A DNA stretch of 57,559 nt. Source: Verrucomicrobiota bacterium (GTDB lineage Bacteria; Verrucomicrobiota; Verrucomicrobiia; Verrucomicrobiales; DEV007). A program made the position numbers and the translations under genes. Each line of letters starts with the position of its first letter. Positions within the stretch are counted from its first letter, which is position 1. Under the pieces are notes generated by a model. The model saw nothing but the letters and a program-made list of their open reading frames with translations, was not told where the DNA came from and did not search any database. The DNA lies in assembly GCA_963205275.1 (NCBI GenBank), contig CAUJIH010000075.1, forward strand, positions 1 through 57,559. The letters run 5' to 3'. Positions 45,643 to 55,000 of the stretch are shown here, piece by piece.

Positions 45643-47007
45643 TCAAACGATTCCTTGGGCGATCATTGCGTCAGCAACTTTTACGAATCCGGCAATATTC
45701 GCTCCATCCACATAGTTCACGAATCCATTTGGCTGGACTCCATACTCGACACAGGCGTGGTGAATATTCTGCATAATCGCATGGAGGCGGTTGTCCACAT
45801 CTGCTCTCGACCACGGAATGCGTAGAGCATTCTGACTCATCTCTAGTCCGCTGGTGGCTACGCCGCCTGCATTGGCGGCCTTCCCTGGGCCGTAAAGAAT
45901 CTCCGCATCCAGAAATATGCTTACCGCCTCAAGATTGGAGGGCATGTTGGCACCTTCCGCAACACAGCTACATCCATTTTTGACGAGTGCTCTGGCATCG
46001 TCACCGTCAATTTCGTTTTGGGTTGCGCTGGGAAGTGCAATATCACAGGGGATGTGCCAAGGGCGTTGTCCTTCCAGATAGGGAAGTCCAAAGTGACTGG
46101 CCAATTCAGAAATTCGTCCATGTCGTATGTCCTTCAGTTCGATACACCATGCAAGCTGCTCAGTCGTGAGTCCGTCGGGGAAGTGGACTGTGCCACCCGA
46201 ATCCGAGAGAGAAACCACTTTTGCGCCAATCTCGATGCATTTTTGCGCGGCGAATTGGGCCACGTTTCCGGAGCCAGAGATCGTCACGCGACTGTTCTCG
46301 AAGCCGAGTTTCTTGCGATCCATCATCTCTTGGGCAAAATAAACGCAGCCGTATCCTGTGGCTTCGGGTCGCATAAGACTGCCGCCATACGCAAGTCCCT
46401 TTCCGGTGAGAACGGAAGCGGATTCGTTTGCGATACGTTTGTATTGACCATATAAGAACCCGATTTCACGGCCACCTACGCCAATATCGCCCGCAGGCAC
46501 ATCGACATCCGCTCCAATGTGGCGATAGAGTTCTGTCATGAAGGACTGACAGAATCGCATCACTTCGCCATCACTTCGTCCTTTGGGATCGAAGTCCGCG
46601 CCACCTTTCCCACCTCCCATCGGCAGGGTGGTGAGGGAATTTTTGAGCACCTGCTCGAAGGCAAGAAACTTTAGAATGCTCAGATTGACGGAGGGATGGA
46701 AGCGCAGTCCTCCTTTGAACGGACCGATTGCGCTATTCATTTGGATTCGATACCCGCGGTTTACCTGAACATCGCCTCTGTCATCGACCCAAGGCACGCG
46801 AAACATAATGATACGCTCGGGTTCGACTAAGCGCTTCAGAAGTCCATTATGTGCATAGCGAGGGTTTTTGCTCACGAAGGCCCAGAGGCTGCCCATAACT
46901 TCCTCCACGGCTTGATGAAATTCGGGCTGTAGAGGATCCCTCTGGCGCACATAGGCGAGAAAGGAATCCAGACTTTGGGTTGATTGCTGCTTGGATGGGT
47001 CAGTCAT
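45643..47007 (-). CDS. gdhA: NADP-type glutamate dehydrogenase
   Basis: A 454-residue hexameric-type GDH that aminates 2-oxoglutarate with ammonia. Typical blocks are RIQMNSAIGPFKGGLRFHPS, LTTLPMGGGKGGADFDPKG (catalytic lysines), DVPAGDIGVGGREIGFLYGQ and RPEATGYGCVYFA, with the dinucleotide site TISGSGNVAQFAA. Length and sequence match the 450-residue biosynthetic family (E. coli GdhA 447). It lies upstream of glnK and amt on the same strand, with gaps of 184 and 225 bp, so the three may share a transcript or regulation. A structured leader lies upstream. Confidence 0.96.
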   Translation of the reverse strand: MTDPSKQQSTQSLDSFLAYVRQRDPLQPEFHQAVEEVMGSLWAFVSKNPRYAHNGLLKRLVEPERIIMFRVPWVDDRGDVQVNRGYRIQMNSAIGPFKGGLRFHPSVNLSILKFLAFEQVLKNSLTTLPMGGGKGGADFDPKGRSDGEVMRFCQSFMTELYRHIGADVDVPAGDIGVGGREIGFLYGQYKRIANESASVLTGKGLAYGGSLMRPEATGYGCVYFAQEMMDRKKLGFENSRVTISGSGNVAQFAAQKCIEIGAKVVSLSDSGGTVHFPDGLTTEQLAWCIELKDIRHGRISELASHFGLPYLEGQRPWHIPCDIALPSATQNEIDGDDARALVKNGCSCVAEGANMPSNLEAVSIFLDAEILYGPGKAANAGGVATSGLEMSQNALRIPWSRADVDNRLHAIMQNIHHACVEYGVQPNGFVNYVDGANIAGFVKVADAMIAQGIV

Positions 47008-47093
47008 AGGCTCAGAATTGAAGGTTTGTTGAAGAAAGCCGAATTGCTCCGGTTTCTGCTTTCACTCTTCGATTGTGAGGCGATCATGAATTT

Positions 47094-47144
47094 TGAAACC
47101 GCTCGGCGAGGGTTTCAGGTCGACACATCGGATTTTTCATCCGA
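47094..47144 (-). promoter_or_regulatory. Two adjacent hairpins upstream of gdhA
   Basis: TGAAACC-GCTCGGCGAG-GGTTTCA (47094-47117, 7-bp stem) and TCGGAT-TTTTC-ATCCGA (47128-47144, 6-bp stem) lie 87-137 bp before the gdhA start. If transcription starts further upstream, they would be in the leader RNA. No T-run follows on the gdhA side. They do not match a known riboswitch that I can recognise. Confidence 0.35.
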
Positions 47145-47186
47145 GTTCCGCACCCGCAGACCGGACTAAAATCATAGTATTTTCAC

Positions 47187-47217
47187 TTGTCAAATTGGAT
47201 TATTTGAAAAATATTAT
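47187..47217 (+). promoter_or_regulatory. Candidate sigma70-type promoter toward hisH
   Basis: TTGTCA (47187-47192) and TATTAT (47212-47217) with a 19-bp spacer sit in the most AT-rich part of the 542-bp gdhA-hisH gap. Transcription would start near 47224 and give a leader of about 325 nt before hisH. The spacer is longer than ideal, so confidence is limited. Confidence 0.3.
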
Positions 47218-47242
47218 GAGAATAAATGTTCTTTATTTCCGT

Positions 47243-47280
47243 ATGCGCGTAGGATGCGCGTAGGGTAGGATGCCCGTAGG
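47243..47280. repeat. Short tandem repeat of ATGCGCGTAGG
   Basis: ATGCGCGTAGG occurs at 47243-47253 and 47254-47264. A 5-bp partial unit (GTAGG) follows, then a third copy with one change (ATGCCCGTAGG, 47270-47280). It is too short and irregular for a CRISPR. It could be an iteron-like protein site or slippage product in the gdhA-hisH gap. Confidence 0.6.
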
Positions 47281-47465
47281 TAATGGCAGGGGGTCGAGCG
47301 CTAGAACGGAGATTGAATCTTTGCAATTCATTCATGCACTGGTGCGGGCATTTTCAAGTGAGCGTATTCTTGTCAAATGTAGAGAGAATTCGGAGTTGAG
47401 TCGTTCATGAATTTGAGCTTGCGAATTTTATGCGAGCGGATTACTCGTTCGCGGCCATTCGTATC

Positions 47466-47520
47466 GGTGGTGAAACGATCTCGGGGGAATTCATTCATGT
47501 AGATGGAGGTGTTCTGTCGG
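47466..47520 (+). pseudogene. Possible C-terminal relic of a short-chain dehydrogenase
   Basis: In the hisH frame, 30-84 bp before its ATG, the sequence encodes GGETISGEFIHVDGGVLS. This closely matches the conserved C-terminal block of short-chain dehydrogenases (xxTGQxIHVDGGxxx). No other SDR motif is found upstream, and there is no stop before hisH. It is either a relic or a chance match. Confidence 0.3.
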
Positions 47521-47549
47521 ATTCGGACCATTCATTTTCGGCCTTTTAC

Positions 47550-48170
47550 ATGATCGCTATCGTGGATTATCAGGCTGGCAATCTCACCAGTGTGAAGCGG
47601 GCCTTGGATCATCTGGGGATCCGGTCGCGCATCACGGGTGTGCCTTCGGAGATTCGCTCCGCAGCTAAAGTTATTTTTCCTGGTGTGGGCCGGGCGGGAT
47701 CTGCTGTGCAGACTCTTAGAGCACGTGGAATCAGCGATGCACTTCACGAAGTGTTTCGTAGAGGGACTCCGATTCTGGGAATCTGTCTCGGCACTCAGAT
47801 TATCTTGGAGGCTTCGGAGGAAGACAATACGGAGTGTCTGGGATTGATTCAGGGAGGGGCTAGGCGCTTTCGCTTGAGCGATCCGCTTCTAAAGATCCCG
47901 CACATGGGCTGGAATCATGTGAGGGCGGTCCGTAAGCATCCCTTGCTGGCACATGTAAATGAGGAGACGCAGTTTTATTTCGTACATTCGTATTACCCGG
48001 AGCCTCGCTTGCAGGAGGATATCGTCGCCGTTACCGAGTATGGAATGAGATTTGCATCTGCTATTGGACGAAAGAATCTGTTCGCTACGCAATTTCATCC
48101 GGAGAAGAGCGGGCAGGCTGGACTGGAGGTGTTGCGCGCCTTTTCACGATGGGAGGGAGAGTCATGCTAA
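47550..48170 (+). CDS. hisH: Imidazole glycerol phosphate synthase, glutaminase subunit
   Basis: A 206-residue class I amidotransferase. It starts [19 protein letters not shown], has the nucleophile Cys79 in [17 protein letters not shown] typical of HisH, and the His-Glu pair in [17 protein letters not shown]. It hydrolyses glutamine and channels ammonia to HisF. ATG 47550 is the family start. In-frame sequence back to 47430 is not HisH-like. It overlaps hisF by 7 nt. Other his genes are not in the window. Confidence 0.96.
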   Translation: MIAIVDYQAGNLTSVKRALDHLGIRSRITGVPSEIRSAAKVIFPGVGRAGSAVQTLRARGISDALHEVFRRGTPILGICLGTQIILEASEEDNTECLGLIQGGARRFRLSDPLLKIPHMGWNHVRAVRKHPLLAHVNEETQFYFVHSYYPEPRLQEDIVAVTEYGMRFASAIGRKNLFATQFHPEKSGQAGLEVLRAFSRWEGESC

Positions 48171-48940
48171 GCAAACGAATTATCGCTTGTCTGGACGTTC
48201 GCGACGGCTGTCTGGCCAAGAGTATCAGGTTCGAGAATACTCAGAACATTGGCGATCCGGTCGCTAGGGCCAGCGAGTACTTCAACCAGGGACTGGACGA
48301 ACTTGTTCTCTACGATATTACAGCCTCGTCAGACAATCGGGGGATCATGCTTGACGTAGTTTCCCGTGTGGCAGAACAGGTTTTTATCCCGTTTTCCGTC
48401 GGTGGGGGGATACGCTCTGTGAAGGATGCGCGGGATGTATTGCTGGCTGGAGCGGAAAAGGTCAATATCAACACGGCTGCCGTACAGAACCCTTCTCTAA
48501 TCTCTGAAATCTCTGAAGCGTTTGGCGCTCAATGTGCTGTTTTGTCGATGGATGTTCTCCAGGTGGAGTCTTCAGAATCCATCCCGTCAGGATATGAAAT
48601 TGTGATCCATGGTGGGAGGACTCGCACGGGGAAGGATGCCTTGTATTGGGCACAGGAAGGGGAGCGACTCGGTGCGGGGGAGTTGGTCATCAATAGTATA
48701 GATACCGATGGAGTCAGGCTGGGTTACGAAATCTGCCTGACGCGAATGATCGCCGAGGCCGTGCGCATCCCCGTGATCGCTTCAGGAGGCGCAGGCAAGC
48801 CAGAACACCTGTACGATGCTTTGACCGATGGCCATGCGGACGGTGCGCTGGTGGCGTCAATCATCCATTACGATGATTTTACGGTCAGGGATTTAAAAGA
48901 TTACCTCATTCAGAGAGGGCTTCCGATTCGGCGTGCCTGA
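48164..48940 (+). CDS. hisF: Imidazole glycerol phosphate synthase, cyclase subunit
   Basis: A 258-residue (beta-alpha)8 barrel that makes IGP and AICAR from PRFAR and ammonia. It begins [19 protein letters not shown] with the catalytic Asp in CLDV. The second catalytic Asp is in [22 protein letters not shown] and [18 protein letters not shown] bind the phosphates. The block MDV...[15 protein letters not shown], in place of the common DAKR...YTHGGRKPTG, places it in a HisF subtype I associate with deltaproteobacteria and relatives (from memory). ATG 48164 lies inside the end of hisH, so the two subunits are translationally coupled. It converges on the glutamine synthetase gene. Confidence 0.95.
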   Translation: MLSKRIIACLDVRDGCLAKSIRFENTQNIGDPVARASEYFNQGLDELVLYDITASSDNRGIMLDVVSRVAEQVFIPFSVGGGIRSVKDARDVLLAGAEKVNINTAAVQNPSLISEISEAFGAQCAVLSMDVLQVESSESIPSGYEIVIHGGRTRTGKDALYWAQEGERLGAGELVINSIDTDGVRLGYEICLTRMIAEAVRIPVIASGGAGKPEHLYDALTDGHADGALVASIIHYDDFTVRDLKDYLIQRGLPIRRA

Positions 48941-48993
48941 GGATTCAGTCTCAGTGATCGAGGAGCCGAGTGCTGAGCAGGTATTGCGGATAA

Positions 48994-50013
48994 TCAACGT
49001 TCTGGAACGGATGAGATCGTCCTTGCGATCATGGCGACTACTTGGTACGGGTCTGCTTGTGAGTTAGGGCGACGATCTTCAAGATATCCCTTGTAGTCGT
49101 TCTTCACAAAGGAAACAGGGACTCGAATCGAGGCCCCTCGATCTGCGATTCCCCAACTGAATTGGTCGATCGACTGAGTTTCATTCAGTCCTGTCAGTCG
49201 GAGGTGATTTTCGGGGCCGTATGCGGCGATGTGCTCATCACGATACTTCTCAAAGGCGTCCATCAGTGCGTGAAAATATTCTTCTCCTCCTTGGGTTCGC
49301 AGGTATTCTGTCGAAAAATTGCAGTGCATCCCCGATCCATTCCAGTCACCCTGAAACGGCTTACAGTGCAAAACTACGTCAACCCTGTATTTTTCACAAA
49401 TCCTGACTAGAAGATAGCGAGCGATCCAAATCTGGTCGGCGGCAGTTCTGGCCCCCTTTCCAAAAATCTGAAACTCCCACTGTCCTTTGGCAACTTCTGC
49501 ATTGATTCCTTCGAAGTTGAGGCCGGCGGCTAGGCATGCGTCCATGTGCTCGTCAACAATCGCTCGGGCGAGATCGCCGATCTGTTTATATCCTACGCCA
49601 CAGTAGTATTCGCCCTGTGGATCAGGATACCCAGACGTGGGCCAGCCAAGTGGGTGACCATTCTGGAAGAGAAAGTACTCTTGTTCGAGGCCGATCCATA
49701 AATTCGGATCATCAGGAATGGTTGTTCGGTAATTCGACGGATGCGGGGTGATGCCATCCGACATCATCACCTCGGTTAACACAAGAAACCCATTTCTGCG
49801 GATTGGATCTGGAAAGAGTGCCACGGGACGAATTACACAGTCAGATGATTTGGTTTCGGCCTGGCGAGTGGAACTGCCGTCAAATTGCCAAAGTGGACAC
49901 GCATCGAGAGTGAAGGAAGAAGCGTCTCCCTCCGCAACTTTCGTCTTGCTGCGGAGGTGCGGAGTTGGCTCGTATCCATCTAACCAGATATATTCCAATT
50001 TCAGTTGTGACAT
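48994..50013 (-). CDS. glnII: Glutamine synthetase, type II (eukaryote-like)
   Basis: A 339-residue GSII, far shorter than GSI (about 470) or GSIII (about 700). Marks are KLEYIWLDGYEPTPHLRSKT, LWQFDGSSTRQAE (N-terminal beta-grasp), WIGLEQEYFLFQ (metal Glu), the catalytic block EVAKGQWEFQIFG, and KPFQGDWNGSGMHCNFST. It makes glutamine from glutamate, ammonia and ATP. GSII has no adenylylation site like GSI. ATG 50013 gives the usual N-terminus. It lies 121 bp downstream of ddh on the same strand, and near gdhA, glnK and amt. No GSI gene is in the window. Confidence 0.95.
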   Translation of the reverse strand: MSQLKLEYIWLDGYEPTPHLRSKTKVAEGDASSFTLDACPLWQFDGSSTRQAETKSSDCVIRPVALFPDPIRRNGFLVLTEVMMSDGITPHPSNYRTTIPDDPNLWIGLEQEYFLFQNGHPLGWPTSGYPDPQGEYYCGVGYKQIGDLARAIVDEHMDACLAAGLNFEGINAEVAKGQWEFQIFGKGARTAADQIWIARYLLVRICEKYRVDVVLHCKPFQGDWNGSGMHCNFSTEYLRTQGGEEYFHALMDAFEKYRDEHIAAYGPENHLRLTGLNETQSIDQFSWGIADRGASIRVPVSFVKNDYKGYLEDRRPNSQADPYQVVAMIARTISSVPER

Positions 50014-50134
50014 GATGCTGGATGGGGTGAGATAGATGCGATTTAAATTATGTTCGAATTCCAATTGATGCCTTTGTGAAGCATAGATTCATGGGTTCGA
50101 GATGAGAGGCAGCGTTCCTGTGGTGATGTGATTT

Positions 50135-51091
50135 TCACACCATGCTGCGACGTAATTCATCGGCGGTTCTAGGGGAGAGCAATCCTAGGGGAACATCGAG
50201 CACCGTATGCGCTCCATAGTCACGGACCGCCACCAGCCGGTGGACTGCACGAGCGTAGGCGATCAGGACGCTGGCTGTGAATTCGGGATTACTGTCCAGC
50301 TTCAAACCGAAATCCATTCCGTGATGTTGTCCCTCTCCTGTCAGCCCACTGTGAAATACCCGACCTCCGTGAGGCAATTCTGCGTGATCACGGGCCATTT
50401 CTTGCTGAGTGATGAATGTGACTGTGGTGTCGTAATCTGAGAAGTAATTGGGCATCTCTTTGATCTCATGCTGAATGCGATCAGCATCCGCTCCTTCCTC
50501 TAGGACGACGTAGCACTCGCGCGTGTGCTTTTCGCGCGTGCTCAGTTCGGGGTTTTCCCCAGAGCGCACACGATTCATCGCATCCTCCGATGGCACGGTG
50601 TATTGCCGGGCATCCTTCACGCCTGCTATCCGTCGAATGGCATCAGAGTGTCCTTGACTGACTCCTCTACCCCAGAACGTATAGCTAGTTCCCTTTGGGA
50701 GGACCGAATCTCCCAGAACGCGCATTAGGGAAAACAGACCTGGATCCCAGCCGGTGGACACTACCGATACTGTCTCACATCCTCGGGAGATGGCGTCCAT
50801 CTTCTCAAAATACTCCGGAATGCGAGCGTGTGTATCGAAGCTGTCTACCGTGTGAAACCACTGGGCTAGCAGCGGTCCTTGTTCCGGTAGATCCGTAGCA
50901 GATCCCCCGCACAGAATCAGCACATCTACCTTGCTGCGCCATTGTTCGATCCCATCGAGTGGCTGGCTGAGAGGATGGTCCAGATTTCTTCGGCTGAATA
51001 CAGCCACCAATTCCATGTCTTCCGAATTCTGAATGGCGAGCTCTGCTCCCCGTCCGAGATTCCCGTATCCAACGATTCCAAGGCGTATCAT
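50135..51091 (-). CDS. ddh: meso-Diaminopimelate dehydrogenase
   Basis: A 318-residue NADP-dependent enzyme that converts tetrahydrodipicolinate, ammonia and NADPH to meso-DAP in one step, bypassing the acylated intermediates of the common lysine pathway. The nucleotide fold is RLGIVGYGNLGRGAE. VAVFSRRNLDHP, VDSFDTHARIPEY and VVSTGWDPGLFSLMRVLGD, then FWGRGVSQGHSDAIRRI, are family blocks. Length agrees (about 320-326). It consumes free ammonia, which fits its place beside amt, gdhA and glnII. The product feeds lysine and peptidoglycan. Confidence 0.95.
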   Translation of the reverse strand: MIRLGIVGYGNLGRGAELAIQNSEDMELVAVFSRRNLDHPLSQPLDGIEQWRSKVDVLILCGGSATDLPEQGPLLAQWFHTVDSFDTHARIPEYFEKMDAISRGCETVSVVSTGWDPGLFSLMRVLGDSVLPKGTSYTFWGRGVSQGHSDAIRRIAGVKDARQYTVPSEDAMNRVRSGENPELSTREKHTRECYVVLEEGADADRIQHEIKEMPNYFSDYDTTVTFITQQEMARDHAELPHGGRVFHSGLTGEGQHHGMDFGLKLDSNPEFTASVLIAYARAVHRLVAVRDYGAHTVLDVPLGLLSPRTADELRRSMV

Positions 51092-51370
51092 ATGAGTGAT
51101 TTGTTTTATAGTTTATTTAAGTTTCTGATGAGTAGATGAGTCGAAAGCTTGGGAAACGGAGATAGGGAGTCTTGTTCTGAATGCAGTAGATCGCGCAATT
51201 GCCCCAATGACAATAGAAGCGCAACGCAGGAGAGCCCGGATTCGGTATCGCGTCGATGCATGCGACATTCGTCGTGCTGGAGTGGTCGGATCCTGTAATT
51301 TCTTAGGATGAGAGCGTTGGTACGTTTTGGTAAATTCACCCCGCTCTGCACGCAATTCGGCAGAGTGGCC

Positions 51371-51416
51371 TACGGTAAAATCCGTAACGAAACCGGGACC
51401 GCAGACATTTGCGGTC
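51371..51416. promoter_or_regulatory. Two adjacent hairpins in the ddh/DUF3147 intergenic region
   Basis: TACGG-TAAAAT-CCGTA (51371-51386) and GACCGCA-GACATT-TGCGGTC (51397-51416) lie in the 537-bp gap between divergent ddh and the DUF3147 gene. They may be part of a structured RNA or regulator sites. They do not resemble a lysine riboswitch core by eye. The rest of the gap holds no gene I can support, only an Arg/Ser-rich minus-strand frame at 51113-51463 with no recognised family. Confidence 0.3.
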
Positions 51417-51628
51417 AGGTGAAAAACACGCATCGGAGTGCGAATAAATGCGATTCTAGGCACTCGGCAAGAGGAGATTTCAAGTCAGTGAAAAAAATGA
51501 TTTCATCGGAGGCTCGCGAGTGCTGAATTCGTTCATGGCAAGGCGTCATTAAATTTACGCACATCATTTGCGCTATTGCTTGCAATCGGATGAGTTACAG
51601 GAGAAATTCGAATCCACCCCAGTCGCCC

Positions 51629-51997
51629 ATGCTCATCTTCGTAAAATTACTAATGTCCGCTGGACTGATCTATTTGGTTAATGAAATCGTGGTGGCTCAC
51701 AGTCGCCCTTTTCTCGGGAGTTTGGTCGCTTCACTGCCGCTGGTGAGCCTTCTCACCTTCTTCTGGATCTGGTTTGATTTGACGGGGCAGCCGGAGCGGA
51801 GAGCAGAAGTTCTTGCTTCGCATTCGCTTGGGGTCTTTTGGTTTGTTCTCCCGAGTCTCCCGATGTTTCCCTTGTTGGCGTGGCTGCTCAGACGAGGAGT
51901 GTCATTCTGGCCCGCTCTGTTGCTCTGCGGAATCCTCACGATGTCTCTTTACGCGCTCATGGCTGCGATATTGAAACGCTGGGGAGTCAACTTGTGA
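51629..51997 (+). CDS. DUF3147 family membrane protein
   Basis: A 122-residue protein with four hydrophobic helices. LGSLVASLPLVSLLTFFWIW, then SLGVFWFVLPSLPMFPLLAW, and GVSFWPALLLCGILTMSLY are close to the DUF3147 pattern. Function is unknown. ATG 51629 starts just before the first helix and gives the usual length. ATG 51590 would add 13 polar residues. Neither has a ribosome site. The stop lies 9 bp from the end of the convergent 1307-residue gene. Confidence 0.78.
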   Translation: MLIFVKLLMSAGLIYLVNEIVVAHSRPFLGSLVASLPLVSLLTFFWIWFDLTGQPERRAEVLASHSLGVFWFVLPSLPMFPLLAWLLRRGVSFWPALLLCGILTMSLYALMAAILKRWGVNL

Positions 51998-52006
51998 GTG
52001 CAGTGC

Positions 52007-55000
52007 TCACTCCACCGTCATCATTCCGTTCATCACCATCCAATGTCCGGGGAAGGTGCAGAGATAGGGGTAGCTTCCCTTCTCCTTCGGCGCATCGAAG
52101 TGGATTGTGAATTCTTTCTTCGGATTCGTCATGTCTGTCCATACGATGACCTCGTCCGATTCTGGAACGTAGTGACGAGCGAGTCCTTCCGGATCAGAGA
52201 TCATGCGATTGCAGAGATCGCCTAGCCGCTGCAAACTGCCGGGACGCCCGAGCAGCCAGTTGTGCGGCACGACATCGGGATTTCGAAACGTCAGACTGAT
52301 CCGCTCGCCTGCTTTTACCCGAATTTCCTTCTGAGCAAATTGCAGCCCCAAGTCAGCTTCGACGATGATTGCGCGTCCGGGTTTGCCAGCATTCCAAGGA
52401 TTGGGCCGAGTCGGTGTCGGTGCCAGCAACCCGACCTGAGCAGCGTGATGCACTTTCGGGATTTTCTTATAGCTCGGGTACTCCGTGTAGGCATCGCCGA
52501 GTGCATGAATCGTCAGAAAGAGATCCAAGCCCGTGCCGAGTCGCAGATGGACTTGTCCGGCAGGCGATAGTTGGGGAATCTCAACGAAAATTGCGCGGCC
52601 CCCGTCCAGACGCTGCACACTGCGGACTTCCAGAAAATCGTGTCCCGGCGTATCGGGATAGCGCAAGGAATACTCTGGCGAGCCATAGGCAGCGGTGTAA
52701 TGATAGGTCCAGGTCTGTGCGAAGGTCTTTTCCGCCGATAGTGCCGATGCAGCGACAGATTGATCGAAGCGAAGAATGATCCCATTCTCTCTGACTTCAC
52801 AGCGAATTGGTAAGGGGGAACCGCCGGTGAAACGTAATCTCTGAAAGCATCCGTCGCGTGGCGTATAGGTGCCCCAGCCCAGAAGACCGCTCACATAGAG
52901 CTGACCGTCGATGGGATGAAATCGGGCGCACTGGACCCCGGAATCGAAGTTCCCGGCGATCCGGAACGCTGTGCCCTGCCAATGGCTCTTCACCTTCTCT
53001 CGCATCACCAGCCACGCACTGCCGCTACCAGAGGAAAGGTGAACGAGATTTTCATCTCCGACAAGTGATCGCCAAGAATCTCCGGTAATGAAGGCCTGAC
53101 TGCTAGCGGAGTTGTCTTCGCCTCGAGGCAGAGAAAGCAGGACGGGTTTCGGCGCTTGACCATCTTTCGGACCGCCGGCTCCAAAGTGTGCCCCTTCATC
53201 GACTCCCAATTCGACCTGGCAGATCGATGAAGCGGGCGTCCAGTCGCCCTCCTGAATGCTGGAGGTAACAAAGCGACCGCTCGGGGAGAGTCCTAGTCCG
53301 TCAGGATTGCGCAATCCTGTGGCGAGCACGTCGAGAGTATTGTCGCGATTGATACGACAGATTCCCTGATTCCCGGAGGCGAAATACCAGCGGCCCTGCG
53401 AGTCGCGCTCGAGTCCGACGATGAAGTCGTGACCACCAGATGAGGTCTTCATGGCATTGCTTACGCACTCGTAGTAATCCGCTTCATCATCTCCATTTAG
53501 ATCGTGCAGTCGTGTGATCTGATCCCGTCCGAGAACATGAATTTTGCCCTCGACAATTTTCACTCCTAGAGGTTGGTGGAGCCCGGTGGCGAAGCGTTTC
53601 CATCGCACCTTCTCTAGAGTGGCGTCCAGTCCACGCACTAGCCAGACCTCACCCGTCATCGTGGCAACTGCGGCACTGCCATCTTCAAAGAAATCATGTG
53701 CCGTGAGGAAAAATAGCGTTCCGTAGGGATTGTTCGTCGGAAGAACGATACGGTCAGTGGCGAAGGGCTTTTGAGTCCCGATCTGACCTTTCGTCTCAAT
53801 CCATTGCGGCCATTGGGCGAGCCCGCCTTTCGTAAGGGGAATCAGGGTCTCTTCGGAATCTCCCCTCGCGTTCAGATAATGCGTGTGTCCGGCGGACTCA
53901 TAGGCGAATACAACCTCTCGCCCGTTTCGGTAAAGACCGAGATAGCGTCCGGATCGCCGCTCCTTCGACTTCACCGCGACTGTTCCGTCCATTGGGGCGC
54001 CAGACATGAAACCGTGACGATTGTCATTCAGCCGAACGAATCCGCCTTCCCATGTCACGGGAAAGCTCAGCGTTTCCGGGTCGAATACGGCGGCACGATC
54101 ATCGAAGCGTATGCAGATCCCTTTGGGAACGGTTACTCCTCCTCCACGAAAGACTCCACTGTAGATCGTTCCGAGATCGCTTTCGGCCCAGCGTGCATCC
54201 TTCCAAGTCTCCTGATCGTTTTGATTGCCCCAGTGTCCATGGATCCCTCCATCTAATCCAGGAAATGCAGGAATCAGGGCCGGTGGTGCCTTCGTTCCGA
54301 GAAAAGCGATGGCTTGTTTACTATAAAAGTCGAAGATGCGCTCGCGATTCACAAATTCTCGCCAGTGCTCGTTCATGGATGGGTCCAGCGGAGCGCGATC
54401 CGGAGTGAAGGCGGCTGGCGCTGGAATCGCTGAATATCCGCCGGGCACGAGATCATCAGGATCGTCGAAGCTCCAGAGGGCGAGTGTGTTATCCATGCGT
54501 TCGCGAGGAGTATTCCCTGGGCGAGGACGCATCACTCCCCGAGAAATACGCACGTCATCCACCAGCCCGGAGCATGCGAGTCCACCTTCGACCAATCGTC
54601 CGAAGGCGATCTTTTCGTCCTTCGCCGGACGTTCTGGACCTGCTGGACGAAGTGGAATCTCCGATACCTTTTTGCGGTCGATCCAGATCGTCACCTGAGC
54701 TTCCTCAACGCTGACACAGAAATCATGCCACTTTCCGTCGCAGACATCCATCCCTGAGTCGTAATCTCCTCCTCGGCCTGGCAGATATAGCGCCAGAGTT
54801 CCTCGTTTTGCATGGCTGTAGAGTTCCCAGTGCGTGCTGGTCGATTTCGGATTGCAGGCTACCAAGATATTGTATGATTCCTTGCTCTCCAGTTTCGCCC
54901 GACATTCCACGCTGAAAGGCAGGGTGTGGAATCTGGCATCCCCGTCGAGAACGAGTCCACCCGAGAGAGCTGAGCCAAAGACCGCTTCCATTGAGGGTAC

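Noticed and set aside
47243..47280. CRISPR array
   Set aside because: Units are 11 bp, adjacent, without spacers, and no cas gene is present.
48164..48940. HisF paralogue for surface-sugar amidination rather than histidine synthesis
   Set aside because: No sugar-amidotransferase or O-antigen genes nearby, both catalytic Asp residues present, and tight overlap with hisH fits the biosynthetic enzyme.
51113..51463. 116-codon minus-strand frame between ddh and the DUF3147 gene
   Set aside because: Arg/Ser/Thr-rich sequence without family or ribosome site, overlapping hairpins; likely chance.
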